Shown piece after piece: positions 17,067 through 25,181 of a stretch of 25,373 nt of DNA. Position numbers and translations under genes: made by a program. The notes beneath the pieces are model-generated. The model had not been told where the DNA came from. It did no database searches and saw nothing but the letters and a program-made list of their open reading frames with translations. The stretch is from JAFLCA01 sp041907145 (GTDB lineage: Bacteria; Bdellovibrionota_C; UBA2361; JAFLCA01): contig JAYRHW010000085.1 of NCBI GenBank assembly GCA_041907145.1, positions 1 through 25,373 on the forward strand, in the 5' to 3' direction. The stretch's first letter is position 1. Every line of letters starts with the position of its first letter.

Positions 17067-18794
17067 CTAGCTGGCTTCCAATTCGACCGGGATGCCCCCA
17101 GGAATGAGGGGGAGCTTTTGATTGAGTATCTCTACTACGGTCCGGAAGACTCGCCGTGCTTCGAAGGTGAGCGACCCATGATTTCCACAGTCAGCATAAA
17201 GGGCAACCGGGGTATCGTGATCCGCATCGATAGGCGACAACGCAAACGCCTTGCTGCCGAAGGGTGAGCAGGATGCTTGCTTATTGCCGAAGGACTGAAC
17301 TTTAGAAAAGCATTGTGACAAAGGTGAGAGCGGGTCCGAGAGCTCGAGCTTTTGGCCGTTGCCGATGTTCGGACCGCGAGCTGCCACGACGATGGCGTTT
17401 TTACGATCCTTCGACACGACAATCAGAGCGGACTTCTCGAAGGGGCCATCGTCTACAAGCATTTGCAGGAGCTGCGAGAGCAGCTCCTCGCTGCTCTTAG
17501 CCTGCTCGAACATCGAAGAAATGTTGGAGACGACCTTATTGCCTCCGGCTGTGCGTAGCTTCGGCGGTTCGATATTGCGTGGCGCGGCGGCAGGCTCGAC
17601 TCGCGGCACCGCCTTTGCTCCTGACTTAGCCGTTTTAAGACTAAATTGATCATCGGCAGAGGAGCCCATGGACTGCGAGACCGTCTTAATGACGGTTTCC
17701 CGCTTCGCGGATTCAACGGCTTTGACCGCTGGTTGAGGCTCTTGGACTTTCGACGCGGGACTCTCGTCAAATTCTTCCTCGTCGTTTTCGGTGATAAGAG
17801 TACGGATATCGGAATCAAGCGCCTTCTCCTCTTCGGACTGTGGCGGCGGCTGGTCAAGAGGCGCAGCTGGACCTAGGAGCGCCTCCTGCTTCTTTTTTTC
17901 TTCGATCATTCGGAGGGAGAAGAGGAACTCGCCAACACGCTCGTAAATTTTTAAATATTGAGTATCTGACATTTGAAGCATGCGGATAGCGCTCTTCGGC
18001 GGTAGAGACTTGCCCGGCGCCAGCTTTTCCCAGCGATTGGCATCAAATGCTTCGAGCATTTCGCCTGCGCACATGCAAATCGGCTTCATGATAGCGCGAT
18101 CCGGAGTGCGTGAGCGCGCGTCGCGGTCGAGCACAAACAGCAATGCTTCGGGGATGCCTTGACGACGCAGGTACGTGACGCCCATCTTCTCTACGTCGAA
18201 TTTATGGTCTTGGGCGAGGCGGTATATGATGCCGCTGCGGGAGAGCTCTTCCGCCAGTTTGACGTAGGTTTCGCCGAGATGCGCGACCGCCAACATTTCG
18301 CCGACATACATGAGGAGTCCGGCCGCCTGACAATCATCGGTCAAGGTGCGGGCGAGCGCTTCCGCTACAATGGTGGCGACGATTGATACGCGCTTGCAAC
18401 GGCTGCGATGCAATTCCAGCCAGTGCTTGACATCCTCGTTCTCGAGCTGGTGACGATCTTTGAGCTTTTCAAGAGAGTCCAGAACGACATCTGAGCCAAG
18501 GCGCACGATAGCAGTCTTGGCGGTCGTGATCGGCGATCTTCCGCCGGAAAAGAACATGGCGTTCGAGATTCTCAGCAATTCGATGACGATGATCGGGTCC
18601 TGTGACGCGCAAATGGCAAGGTCCTCAACGCGGATGTTCTTGTCGGTTACAAGCCGGCGCGCCTCTGACCAAATTTGCAGGTCGGTAGGGAGTAGAATAG
18701 AGAACGGGCGTCCTGAGACCTTTCCGCCCTCGGCTTGCGAATCCCCGGCTGCTCCCTCAGCGCCTGGATTGTTTCCTGGCTTTTGCTCGTCCAT
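17067..18794 (-). CDS. HDOD domain signalling protein with a C-terminal GAF-like region
   Basis: The 575-residue soluble protein has three parts. Residues 1-28 are a flexible Gly/Glu-rich lead. About 30-310 is an HDOD domain, with PTDLQIWSEARRL, DPIIVIELLRISNAMFFSG, TTAKTAIVRLG and helical repeats typical of this HD-related family, which usually lacks the metal-binding HD pair and acts as a signalling scaffold. About 310-410 is a disordered Pro/Glu/Ser/Ala linker. About 415-570 looks like a GAF-type sensor domain (SSMFEQAKSSEELLSQLLQML, FEKSALIVVS, FRTVVEIL). It is the first gene of a possible HDOD-ompH-sseB unit, with an 86-base gap before ompH. No ligand can be named, and no output enzyme domain is attached. 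Confidence 0.85.
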   Translation of the reverse strand: MDEQKPGNNPGAEGAAGDSQAEGGKVSGRPFSILLPTDLQIWSEARRLVTDKNIRVEDLAICASQDPIIVIELLRISNAMFFSGGRSPITTAKTAIVRLGSDVVLDSLEKLKDRHQLENEDVKHWLELHRSRCKRVSIVATIVAEALARTLTDDCQAAGLLMYVGEMLAVAHLGETYVKLAEELSRSGIIYRLAQDHKFDVEKMGVTYLRRQGIPEALLFVLDRDARSRTPDRAIMKPICMCAGEMLEAFDANRWEKLAPGKSLPPKSAIRMLQMSDTQYLKIYERVGEFLFSLRMIEEKKKQEALLGPAAPLDQPPPQSEEEKALDSDIRTLITENDEEEFDESPASKVQEPQPAVKAVESAKRETVIKTVSQSMGSSADDQFSLKTAKSGAKAVPRVEPAAAPRNIEPPKLRTAGGNKVVSNISSMFEQAKSSEELLSQLLQMLVDDGPFEKSALIVVSKDRKNAIVVAARGPNIGNGQKLELSDPLSPLSQCFSKVQSFGNKQASCSPFGSKAFALSPIDADHDTPVALYADCGNHGSLTFEARRVFRTVVEILNQKLPLIPGGIPVELEAS

Positions 18795-19094
18795 GTAGAA
18801 AAACGTAAAGAGTTCTATGTGTTACGCCAACGGCAGGAACGGCGTAAGCTTCCCTAATACTAAGATTCGTCAGATCGCGACGATAACTTGATGCCAGAGG
18901 GGGCTCGATTTTCCTCGTACTTTTAGGCCCATGCCCCTGCTCCTTAGCTGGTGGTGGGGAGAACTTTATCGAATTATCGCGGGCCGTTAGCAGCCGAGAT
19001 ATTTGCCGCACCTGGGTGCTCACGTTATAGTGGGCGCCCTGAGCGCCCATCTATTCTCGATCGAGCGCTTAAAGGACAGAGAGGGGAAATTCCT
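18795..19094. other. Divergent intergenic region between the HDOD gene and fumC
   Basis: These 300 bases separate two divergent genes. The right half holds a good promoter (19003-19031), a hairpin at the expected transcription start, and the fumC ribosome binding site GAGGGG (19081-19086). In the left half I see no ribosome site of normal strength for the HDOD gene and no convincing ORF. Confidence 0.6.
19003..19048 (+). promoter_or_regulatory. fumC promoter followed at once by a hairpin
   Basis: TTGCCG (19003-19008) and TATAGT (19026-19031) are separated by the ideal 17 bases. GGGCGC (19032-19037) and GCGCCC (19043-19048) then form a 6-bp G/C stem right at the expected start of the transcript. 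Such a hairpin could stabilise the mRNA 5' end or be a binding site for a repressor; the sequence does not tell which. Confidence 0.6.
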
Positions 19095-20480
19095 ATGCGT
19101 ATAGAGCGAGATTCGATGGGCGAGATGCAGGTTCCAGATGATGCTCTGTATGGCGCATCAACTCAGCGTGCGGTCTTGAACTTTCCGATATCTTCGCTGC
19201 GCTTTTCTGCGCGCTTTATTAAAGCCGTCGGAATTATCAAAAAATCTGCCGCAATCGCAAACCAGAGCTTAGGACTGCTTGCGGCAGACAAGGCAGCAGC
19301 AATTACGAAGGCCTGCGACGAAGTCATCGCAGGAAAGCTCGATAAGCACTTTGTCGTTGATATTTTCCAGACCGGCTCAGGCACCTCAACGAATATGAAT
19401 GCCAATGAAGTCATCGCCAATCGAGCAATCGAAATCATGGGAGGAACGCGCGGAGACAAGAAGCTTCTTCACCCTAATGATCACGTAAATATGTGTCAGT
19501 CTTCCAATGACGTGATTCCAACTGCGATGCATGTCTCGGCCTATCAAGCCGTAGTAGAAGCGCTAAAGCCGGCACTTAAGAAGTTGCAGACTGCTTTTGA
19601 GCAGAAGGCCAAAGAATTTTCGTCCATTCTTAAATCTGGGCGCACCCATTTGCAGGACGCTACTCCGATCACCTTGGGGCAGGAATTCAGCGGCTACGCA
19701 TCCCAGATTGAACACGGCATCGAGCGATTAGAGCGTTCGCTGGTCTCCCTCAGCGAGCTTGCTTTGGGAGGGACGGCGGTAGGAACCGGGCTCAATACCC
19801 ATCCGGAATTCGCAAGGCGAGCCATCGCTGAGATCAATACTCTGACAGGAGGTCGATTTAGCGAAGCGCGGAATCACTTCGAAGCTCAGAGCGGGCGCGA
19901 TGCCCTGGTAGAATTGAGTGGGCAAACGAGGGTTATCGCGTGTTCTCTGATGAAGATAGCGAACGACTTGCGCTGGCTGTCTTCGGGGCCGCGCTGTAGC
20001 CTCGCCGAAATTACTCTTCCCGAAACGCAGCCTGGTTCGAGCATCATGCCGGCTAAAGTAAATCCGGTGATTTGCGAATCTATGATGATGGTGGCGGCGC
20101 ATGTGATGGGAAATGATGCGTGCGTGGCGGTGTGCGGGCAGCATGGAAATTTTGAACTCAATGTGATGCTTCCGGTCATGGCGCATAATGTCCTTGAGTC
20201 GGCTGAGATCTTAGCCGCAGCGGCGCTGAACTTTACCACTGCCTGCGTGTCGGGCATTGAGGCTAATAAGGATCGCTGCGCGGAGTTCGCGGAGAACAGC
20301 CTCGCTACGTGCACTTCTTTGGCGCCGAAGATCGGCTACGATTTGGCCGCCAAGGTGGCCAAGAAGGCATACGCTGAGGGCAAATCAGTGCGTGAGGCTG
20401 CTCGCGAAATGAAGGTTCTTCCCGATGCCGAGCTCGAACGCGTGCTCGATTTAATGGCCATGACAAAGCCTGGACTCTAG
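19095..20480 (+). CDS. fumC: Fumarate hydratase class II
   Basis: The 462-residue enzyme reversibly hydrates fumarate to malate in the TCA cycle; class II enzymes are iron-free homotetramers. Visible motifs are TGSGTSTNMNANEV (93-106), the SSND loop (136-139), THLQDA (184-189, His185), and the superfamily signature GSSIMPAKVNP (314-324) that carries the catalytic serine. Length and motifs favour fumarase over aspartase or argininosuccinate lyase, although aspartase is close in sequence. I chose the ATG at 19095 because GAGGGG lies 8 bases upstream and family proteins start near there; the frame stays open further upstream without a homologous segment. It appears to be transcribed alone from the promoter at 19003-19031. 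Confidence 0.95.
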   Translation: MRIERDSMGEMQVPDDALYGASTQRAVLNFPISSLRFSARFIKAVGIIKKSAAIANQSLGLLAADKAAAITKACDEVIAGKLDKHFVVDIFQTGSGTSTNMNANEVIANRAIEIMGGTRGDKKLLHPNDHVNMCQSSNDVIPTAMHVSAYQAVVEALKPALKKLQTAFEQKAKEFSSILKSGRTHLQDATPITLGQEFSGYASQIEHGIERLERSLVSLSELALGGTAVGTGLNTHPEFARRAIAEINTLTGGRFSEARNHFEAQSGRDALVELSGQTRVIACSLMKIANDLRWLSSGPRCSLAEITLPETQPGSSIMPAKVNPVICESMMMVAAHVMGNDACVAVCGQHGNFELNVMLPVMAHNVLESAEILAAAALNFTTACVSGIEANKDRCAEFAENSLATCTSLAPKIGYDLAAKVAKKAYAEGKSVREAAREMKVLPDAELERVLDLMAMTKPGL

Positions 20481-20855
20481 GTCCCCCGGCAGGTCTACCG
20501 GCTTTCTGTCGTAAACCCGAGCTAACCAGCTCGAACTGTTAATGAAACATTGTGTTGTAAAACCCTCAATGAGCGGAGGCCTTGTGCCGATATCTCAAAT
20601 ACGAGCATCGAGTGATTAGAAGAACTGTTCGGTGTTCGTTGGGTAGCAAAACTTACTCTGATACGCTTAATCTATGAAACAGCTGAGCTCCATCATTTCC
20701 CGTATTTCTGAGTTCTTATCCTTGAGCGTGATGTTGCTGCTCGTACCTCGAGTACCAGCTCGGGTCCGCTCGAACAATCGCAAGCGGCATTAGCCCCTGC
20801 GTTAGCTATTTCACTTTTCGTCGCATAAAGCTGGTCGATCTGGTAACTTTCCCCC
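20481..20855. other. Intergenic region after fumC with one small hairpin
   Basis: A perfect 6-bp hairpin CGAGCT-AACC-AGCTCG occupies 20518-20533, and an imperfect CCGG...CCGG repeat lies at about 20486-20501; neither has a T run, so they are at best weak terminators. A 39-codon frame (20674-20793) has no ribosome site and is not accepted as a gene. Nothing else is visible. Confidence 0.5.
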
Positions 20856-21458
20856 ATGGCCACTGACGAAGACGTATCCAATAAACAGGCGCCGCATCCA
20901 TTCGGCGGTTGTAATCGCTTAATGAATCAATATTCCTGCATTGGCCAGGAGTTGCTGCACTACGAGCTGAGTGCTCGTCGATATGGGTACGGATCGTTCT
21001 CCGCATTTTCTCATTTTCGCGAGGGAGTTGCCTTCGTCCCCCTTGAAGTCCTGGAGTCGTACCTCGAAGATTTGCTGGATTTAGAGATTACGGAAGCGCA
21101 TCTCGGAATTGTTCGTGAAACCCAACCACTCAACTGGACCGCGGTGTCACTCGTGGGCTTGTGCGGAGCGATCGGCTTGGGCTTGTTCGCGGCCTCGACT
21201 GGAGCCTCGCTACTCGCCTCCTTTGCCCTGACCGTTGCGCTTGCCTGTCCCTTCGCCGTTCTTTGGCACTTTGCGCCTCGAGGTGGTGCGACACGCAGGA
21301 TGGCCTTTGCTCAGATAGTTTCCCATGAAGTTGCCCGTCGGCGCGGATCCGATAAGGGGCCTCGGGAACCAGCGCAGCCCTCTTTTCCCTTTGGCGAATT
21401 GCTTGCCCAAAAGACTCCGGGCTCTGCCCGCAGTGCCGCAGCGATGCTTCTGCACTGA
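20856..21458 (+). CDS. Small membrane protein of unknown function
   Basis: The 200-residue product has a soluble N-terminal part (about 1-90) with an acidic helix (LEVLESYLEDLLDLEI), then two closely spaced hydrophobic segments (about 94-113 and 116-137) that would form a membrane hairpin, and a basic, Pro-rich C-terminal tail. Both soluble parts are therefore probably cytoplasmic. Five cysteines are present but no recognisable motif. No Shine-Dalgarno sequence precedes the ATG at 20856, and an in-frame ATG at 20922 is a possible alternative. It is the only gene in this gap on the plus strand and converges on the 106-residue gene. I do not recognise a family. Confidence 0.65.
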   Translation: MATDEDVSNKQAPHPFGGCNRLMNQYSCIGQELLHYELSARRYGYGSFSAFSHFREGVAFVPLEVLESYLEDLLDLEITEAHLGIVRETQPLNWTAVSLVGLCGAIGLGLFAASTGASLLASFALTVALACPFAVLWHFAPRGGATRRMAFAQIVSHEVARRRGSDKGPREPAQPSFPFGELLAQKTPGSARSAAAMLLH

Positions 21459-21489
21459 GACGCCCAGACAACCCCGTCCCAAGCTATCT

Positions 21490-21528
21490 AAAAAAACCGC
21501 CGCCATAAACTTTCGCTTATGACGGCGG
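21490..21528 (-). terminator. Rho-independent terminator of the 106-residue gene
   Basis: Read on the minus strand, CCGCCGTCATAA pairs with TTATGGCGGCGG (one G-T wobble) around an 8-base loop containing GCGAAAGT, followed by seven T (21490-21496). On the plus strand the same site has a C-A mismatch, so it is designed for the minus strand. It ends the transcript about 36 bases after the stop at 21565. Confidence 0.9.
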
Positions 21529-21564
21529 GTGTGCAATGTCTATCTTAGTTTGGGGAAATCTTTT

Positions 21565-21885
21565 CTAACTTGCCTTTGAAAAGTACCACGGTGCTATTCG
21601 GTGTGTTCCTCGCTTTGGCATCGATTTGATCTTGTCAGCGATGAACTTCACATCGAGGTCGAGCTCTCGGCACAGCCAGGGGAATGAAAATTCACCCGCG
21701 TTAGGATTCTCGAGATCCGAGAAGATCCATTCCTGGGCATCATCCACCTCTCGCTCATCATTACCGACGAAATCTAAAATGGCGCGCTCTAATATCGCCG
21801 TTAGGAGCCTGCGTTCTGGGGTCCCTGTCTGATTCGGAAAGTCAAAAAGCGCTACTGCGTCATCATCAATTGCTGGATAAAGCAT
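21565..21885 (-). CDS. Acidic 106-residue protein of a family seen as hypothetical in other bacteria
   Basis: The product is acidic and mostly helical. It has a pattern I associate with a widespread family of short hypothetical proteins: a helix AERRLL..ILERAILDF, then EAQEWIF-like residues (here DAQEWIFSD), FSFPWLC, and a C-terminal ELDLD helix with a basic end (DKIKSMPKRGTH). The spacing of the EWIFSD and FSF.W(L/I)C elements suggests a small helix-turn-helix-type fold, but DNA binding is only a guess. The single cysteine is in WLCREL. A clear terminator follows on the same strand, so this is a single-gene unit. The ATG at 21885 lies before a 243-base non-coding stretch shared with the divergent gene at 22129. 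Confidence 0.65.
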   Translation of the reverse strand: MLYPAIDDDAVALFDFPNQTGTPERRLLTAILERAILDFVGNDEREVDDAQEWIFSDLENPNAGEFSFPWLCRELDLDVKFIADKIKSMPKRGTHRIAPWYFSKAS

Positions 21886-22128
21886 GATAAACCTTCGTAA
21901 TGTAATGCACCCTCGCCACTAACCAACCGCCGTTCTCGGACTACTAGAGAGACGATTGATGGGGACGGATATTCAAGGTCCCGAAAGAAAATTCGCGTAG
22001 CTCGGTAAGTAACTACAACTATTAGAAATCAGGGCCGCGATAGCGGTACAGCCTTTTTGCAGATACGCTCACATGCTAGCGTTAAATCTCAGCTACCAAA
22101 GTTTTTTCGCTCGGCTCGGCTAAAATCT

Positions 22129-22617
22129 ATGAAATTCCTGCTCGTTCCATTCTCGCTTTTTTTGCTCGCTTCGCAGGCCGCCAACGCTGAATTCCTATGT
22201 AAATCCACGGTCAGTTATTCTTGGGAAAAGGACAAAGACCCCAGCAAGATCGCGGTGTTCGTCGACGGCATTGAGGCGACCGGAATCGATGAGGCCGCCG
22301 CTAAGGCTGCCTTGGCCGATCGCATTGAGCAGACAAAGGCCAAAGCTTCAGAACAGTGTATTAAGGATCACCAAAATCAGGCTGGCTGCGTTGCCTCAAA
22401 GTTTGCATCGCTTAGCGCCACGCTGCAGGCGCTTCCATTTTCGTCACGTAAGCTTGTGGAGGAATCCATAGCCAGCGACTGTAAAGCACAGCAAGGGAGG
22501 TGCTTGGAGAGTATAAGCTCAGACGCTCATTGTGTTGAGAAGATAAGTGCCCCTGAGGGTGCCGGAGCAAAGGAAGCGGCGAAGGAAACCGGAAAGGACG
22601 CGAAAAAGAAAAAGTAA
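22129..22617 (+). CDS. Periplasmic six-cysteine protein with a lysine-rich tail
   Basis: With the ATG at 22129 the product is 162 residues and starts with a signal peptide (MKFLLVPFSLFLLASQ) with a cleavage site near AANA-EF (20/21). The frame is open further up to a TTG at 22057, but that would bury the signal, so the later start is chosen. The mature protein has six cysteines (24, 77, 87, 118, 125, 135), is helical with many Ala/Lys/Glu residues, and ends in a charged tail with GKDAKKKKK. It should be an oxidised periplasmic protein, a plausible client of the VKOR-DsbA enzyme of this window (inference). It converges on the DUF6178-like gene, leaving only 2 bases between the two stops. Family not recognised. 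Confidence 0.7.
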   Translation: MKFLLVPFSLFLLASQAANAEFLCKSTVSYSWEKDKDPSKIAVFVDGIEATGIDEAAAKAALADRIEQTKAKASEQCIKDHQNQAGCVASKFASLSATLQALPFSSRKLVEESIASDCKAQQGRCLESISSDAHCVEKISAPEGAGAKEAAKETGKDAKKKK

Positions 22618-22619
22618 GC

Positions 22620-23897
22620 CTATTTTTTGCAGTCAACCCCGCTGAGCGCTTGGATGACTGACTCAATTTCCACCACGTGATCGAAAGAGCGATGCCCCGG
22701 TTGGAGATTGCCTCCTTCGGAGAGAATTTTTCCCTGCGCGCTGAGGAATAACGGAGCTTCTGGAAATGCCTCTCTTGCACCGGCGATGATACCGAGCAGC
22801 TCGCTTTCACTTGAAAGCGAGCGCAGCCGATCGTCGTCGATGCGGAGAGCTATTCTCCGCAAAGCCATAAGCCTGGTTAATCCAATTCGGTAGAGGGCCT
22901 TGAGCCCGATGCCCGCACAGGCTTGCGCTGGGCTCCCCTTGGACTTTTCAACTGCAACTTCAATTCCGATATTGATAGCCCCCCGGACCTTGGCGATCCA
23001 ATGTCGAACTCTTTCTTCGTCGGAAATATCGACATTCCAGCATAGGAATGCAGCGTTGGTAATGAGCGTAAGCTCGCCCTCGAACTCTTCGCGATTCTTG
23101 AGTTCACGCAGCAAGTCAGCGAACGGTCGGATCATGATGCCGTCATAGATCATAGGCTCTATGACGGGGAGGTCTTTGAGGTCTCCCGGGGCAGTACGGC
23201 CGGACGCCAGAAGCGCGGAAAGCTCCTGATCACTTAGCGGAGAATTTAGTTCATGTGCATACTCGTCACTGGGAAGCCCTTCGGCCTGTAGGCGCTTGGT
23301 GCGCTCCTGATAGGACTCCTCCTGCAGCTCGGACTGGGTTGCGACTGATGGAATCGAAAGTATTTGATAGAAAACCTCGGTACTCGTCTCGAAGAGGAGG
23401 GCTAAGAGCCGGGAGAGTAGAAAATTTCGCGTGCCTTCCTCTACGGTAACATGCACCCAGGTGGATCCCTGGTCTGGAGTGAAAAATCCGGGCGCCGGAG
23501 GGTTGTCCGTCTTTTCCTCGAATACCTTCGTCTCGACGTAGCGGCTAATCATCAGGCCGACAAGCTTTAGGTCGACGAATTTCACGAATTTTTGCAAAAG
23601 CCTCAAGCCGTGTTCGTCATCGGCTATGGAGAGCCATTCCCAAAAGGCGTCCTCGTTAAACTCATCTTTATTCCAACAATCAAAATCAAATAGCAGGCGG
23701 CACTGTTCGAGTGTTGCCGACTCGAGGATGTCAGCCGAGGAGGCCAGTCCAAGGTGTTTAACCGCCAAATAGAGACTTTGCGCCGGGAGTGAGCGAATAT
23801 ACTCGGGTGAGGCGTCACCCTTGAAGAGCATCTGAGCCAAATTCGCAATCGATAGTCCACGCCTTGGGGCAGGACTGCCGGCTTCCCTGTGGACCAT
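22620..23897 (-). CDS. DUF6178-like protein
   Basis: The 425-residue soluble, helix-rich protein has a start that fits what I know of DUF6178: EYIRSLPAQSLYLAVKHLGL (about 32-51), then a segment about an LFDFDCWNKDEF stretch (about 70-82) and WEWLSIADDEHGLRLL (86-101). Proteins of this family are found mainly in deltaproteobacteria-like lineages and have no known function. No catalytic motif is visible. The ATG at 23897 lies 14 bases after the infC stop with only a GGGA-like ribosome site, so it is probably cotranscribed with infC. The family assignment comes from memory of its N-terminal pattern, not from a search. Confidence 0.7.
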   Translation of the reverse strand: MVHREAGSPAPRRGLSIANLAQMLFKGDASPEYIRSLPAQSLYLAVKHLGLASSADILESATLEQCRLLFDFDCWNKDEFNEDAFWEWLSIADDEHGLRLLQKFVKFVDLKLVGLMISRYVETKVFEEKTDNPPAPGFFTPDQGSTWVHVTVEEGTRNFLLSRLLALLFETSTEVFYQILSIPSVATQSELQEESYQERTKRLQAEGLPSDEYAHELNSPLSDQELSALLASGRTAPGDLKDLPVIEPMIYDGIMIRPFADLLRELKNREEFEGELTLITNAAFLCWNVDISDEERVRHWIAKVRGAINIGIEVAVEKSKGSPAQACAGIGLKALYRIGLTRLMALRRIALRIDDDRLRSLSSESELLGIIAGAREAFPEAPLFLSAQGKILSEGGNLQPGHRSFDHVVEIESVIQALSGVDCKK

Positions 23898-23911
23898 AAA
23901 TCCCGTAAAGA

Positions 23912-24490
23912 CTACTTAGCTTTGCTGGGGGCAAATACGATATGAATCTGCTTGCCGTATGGCGGTGACTTCTCATCGACCGTTGCAACGTCAGCGAGGC
24001 GCTCGGCAATAAGGGTGAATTTTTCGATGCCGAGGTTTAAGTACATGACTTCTCGTCCCTTAAAGCGCATCGAGAACTTGACCTTGTTGCCTTCGGCCAA
24101 GAACTCTCGTGCCTGCTTCAATTTCGTCTCCAAGTCCCCGGTGTCGGTGCGGTAGCGTATCCGGAGCTCCTTCAAGGTGCTTTCATGGTGCTTCTTGCGG
24201 GCCTCTGCTTCTCTCTTTTGCTCCTTGTACTTGAACTTCCCGTAATCCATCAAACGGCAAACCGGAGGCTTGGCATCCGGGGAAACTTCGACAAGATCGA
24301 GGCCTTCGGACTCTGCGCGCGTCAATGCATCACGAGTTTGCACGATGCCGAGCTGTTCGCCGGTGTCAGAAATAAGACGAACTTCACGAGCCAAGATTCG
24401 GTCGTTGATTCGGTGAGCATCTGGTGGTTGTTGAGGACGCTTAAAACGCGGGCCGCGGTCGCCTGGACCGGAATTCTGGAAGGTAGCCAA
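23912..24490 (-). CDS. infC: Translation initiation factor IF-3, with a TTG start
   Basis: The 192-residue product keeps fMet-tRNA selection accurate on the 30S subunit and prevents early 50S joining. The N-terminal domain (about 20-90) has HRINDRILAREVRLI and LDLVEVSPDAKPPVCRLMDYGKFKYKEQK, and the C-terminal domain (about 95-190) has the LKELRIRYRTDTGDL stretch and FSMRFKGREV, all typical of the family. The reading frame begins at a TTG (24488-24490) preceded by AGGAG at suitable spacing; a stop codon in frame only 12 bases upstream leaves no alternative. Many bacteria start infC at a rare codon so that IF-3 limits its own synthesis, and the TTG would fit that. The usual followers rpmI and rplT are not here; the DUF6178-like gene is. 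Confidence 0.95.
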   Translation of the reverse strand: MATFQNSGPGDRGPRFKRPQQPPDAHRINDRILAREVRLISDTGEQLGIVQTRDALTRAESEGLDLVEVSPDAKPPVCRLMDYGKFKYKEQKREAEARKKHHESTLKELRIRYRTDTGDLETKLKQAREFLAEGNKVKFSMRFKGREVMYLNLGIEKFTLIAERLADVATVDEKSPPYGKQIHIVFAPSKAK

Positions 24491-24692
24491 AAAATCAAAC
24501 TCCTAATATGGAAGGAAAGTACAATAAACTCCGATCCTTACATGATGCCCTCTATTTCGAGCGAGATCAAGAATTTTGCAAAATCAGGTTTGCCTGCCTA
24601 GATCTAACTCGGAGAGAGTGGCCCGCAGCTTAAGCAGCCAAATTGCCCTAAGGAGCGAAAATCGTTCTGGAAAGCAAGGACAGCGATGAGTT
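24491..24692. other. Upstream region of infC
   Basis: Contains the infC ribosome site (AGGAG on the minus strand) and an A/T-rich stretch with the palindrome TTTTGCAAAA at about 24574-24583. I see no promoter good enough to name, and no coding ORF. A thrS gene, often found upstream of infC, is not present here. Confidence 0.45.
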
Positions 24693-25181
24693 CTAGGATG
24701 GAGCATGCGCAAGTCGAGCTTGCATGCCAAGTTCAGACGGGTCGGCCCGCTTCATCGCCAGCAGATCCTGCTGTTCAACCGCCCGGAGTGCCTCGATGTT
24801 TCCCCACAGGGAGAAGGGAACGGAAAGATGAAAACGGGCTTCCGGAACCCGCAGGGAATTCCCCGGCAGCAAAAGCGCCTCAGCGATTCGAATGGGCGAC
24901 AGGAGGATGTGCAGCAGCAGCTTGGCGATCAGATCAGGTCTACGCGGAACGAACTGTTCAGCGCGGCCCTTTCCAAATCGCCGCGTCGCTTCGAGATTGA
25001 GCGCATGCCGAGCGAGTGCCGCAAGCTTGGCCTGCCCGGCAGTGAGCGTCAGAGATCTTTGTTGCGAATGCAAGCACACGGACTCCGGTACATAGGCGTA
25101 GTTCGTCCCAGCGCCTAGTATGTCGAGCGCAAGCGCACGCCCCTCGCAGCCATCGAGTTGGTAGAGCGGATGTGTGAGCAA
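24693..25181 (-). CDS. Uncertain 162-residue ORF, family not recognised
   Basis: This frame has high third-position G/C and reads as Leu-rich helices (KLLLHILL, RIAEALLL) interrupted by basic stretches (RRFGKGRAEQFVPRRPD). It has no ribosome site before its TTG start at 25181, and the Leu runs are the reverse reading of CAG repeats, as in antisense shadows. The plus-strand frame in the same codon register (24705-25118) is also long and has an AGGA six bases before its ATG. I cannot decide which strand, if either, codes; confidence is low. If real it would precede infC on the same strand. Confidence 0.3.
   Translation of the reverse strand: MLTHPLYQLDGCEGRALALDILGAGTNYAYVPESVCLHSQQRSLTLTAGQAKLAALARHALNLEATRRFGKGRAEQFVPRRPDLIAKLLLHILLSPIRIAEALLLPGNSLRVPEARFHLSVPFSLWGNIEALRAVEQQDLLAMKRADPSELGMQARLAHAPS

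Noticed and set aside
16364..17107. Long plus-strand ORF (247 codons)
   Set aside because: Lies antisense over ompH and the sseB-like gene, both of which have clear domain signatures and proper starts; the translation is a Ser/Arg-rich shadow.
20674..20793. Possible 39-residue protein beginning MKQLSSIISRIS with a hydrophobic middle
   Set aside because: No ribosome binding site and no conserved feature; the basic tail could be chance. Kept only as a remark.
25060..25118. Resemblance of LRMQAHGLRYIGVVRPSA to the start of MazE-type (DUF3018) antitoxins
   Set aside because: Only a few residues (the GLR step) agree, the usual following segment is absent because of the stop, and no toxin gene is seen beside it.
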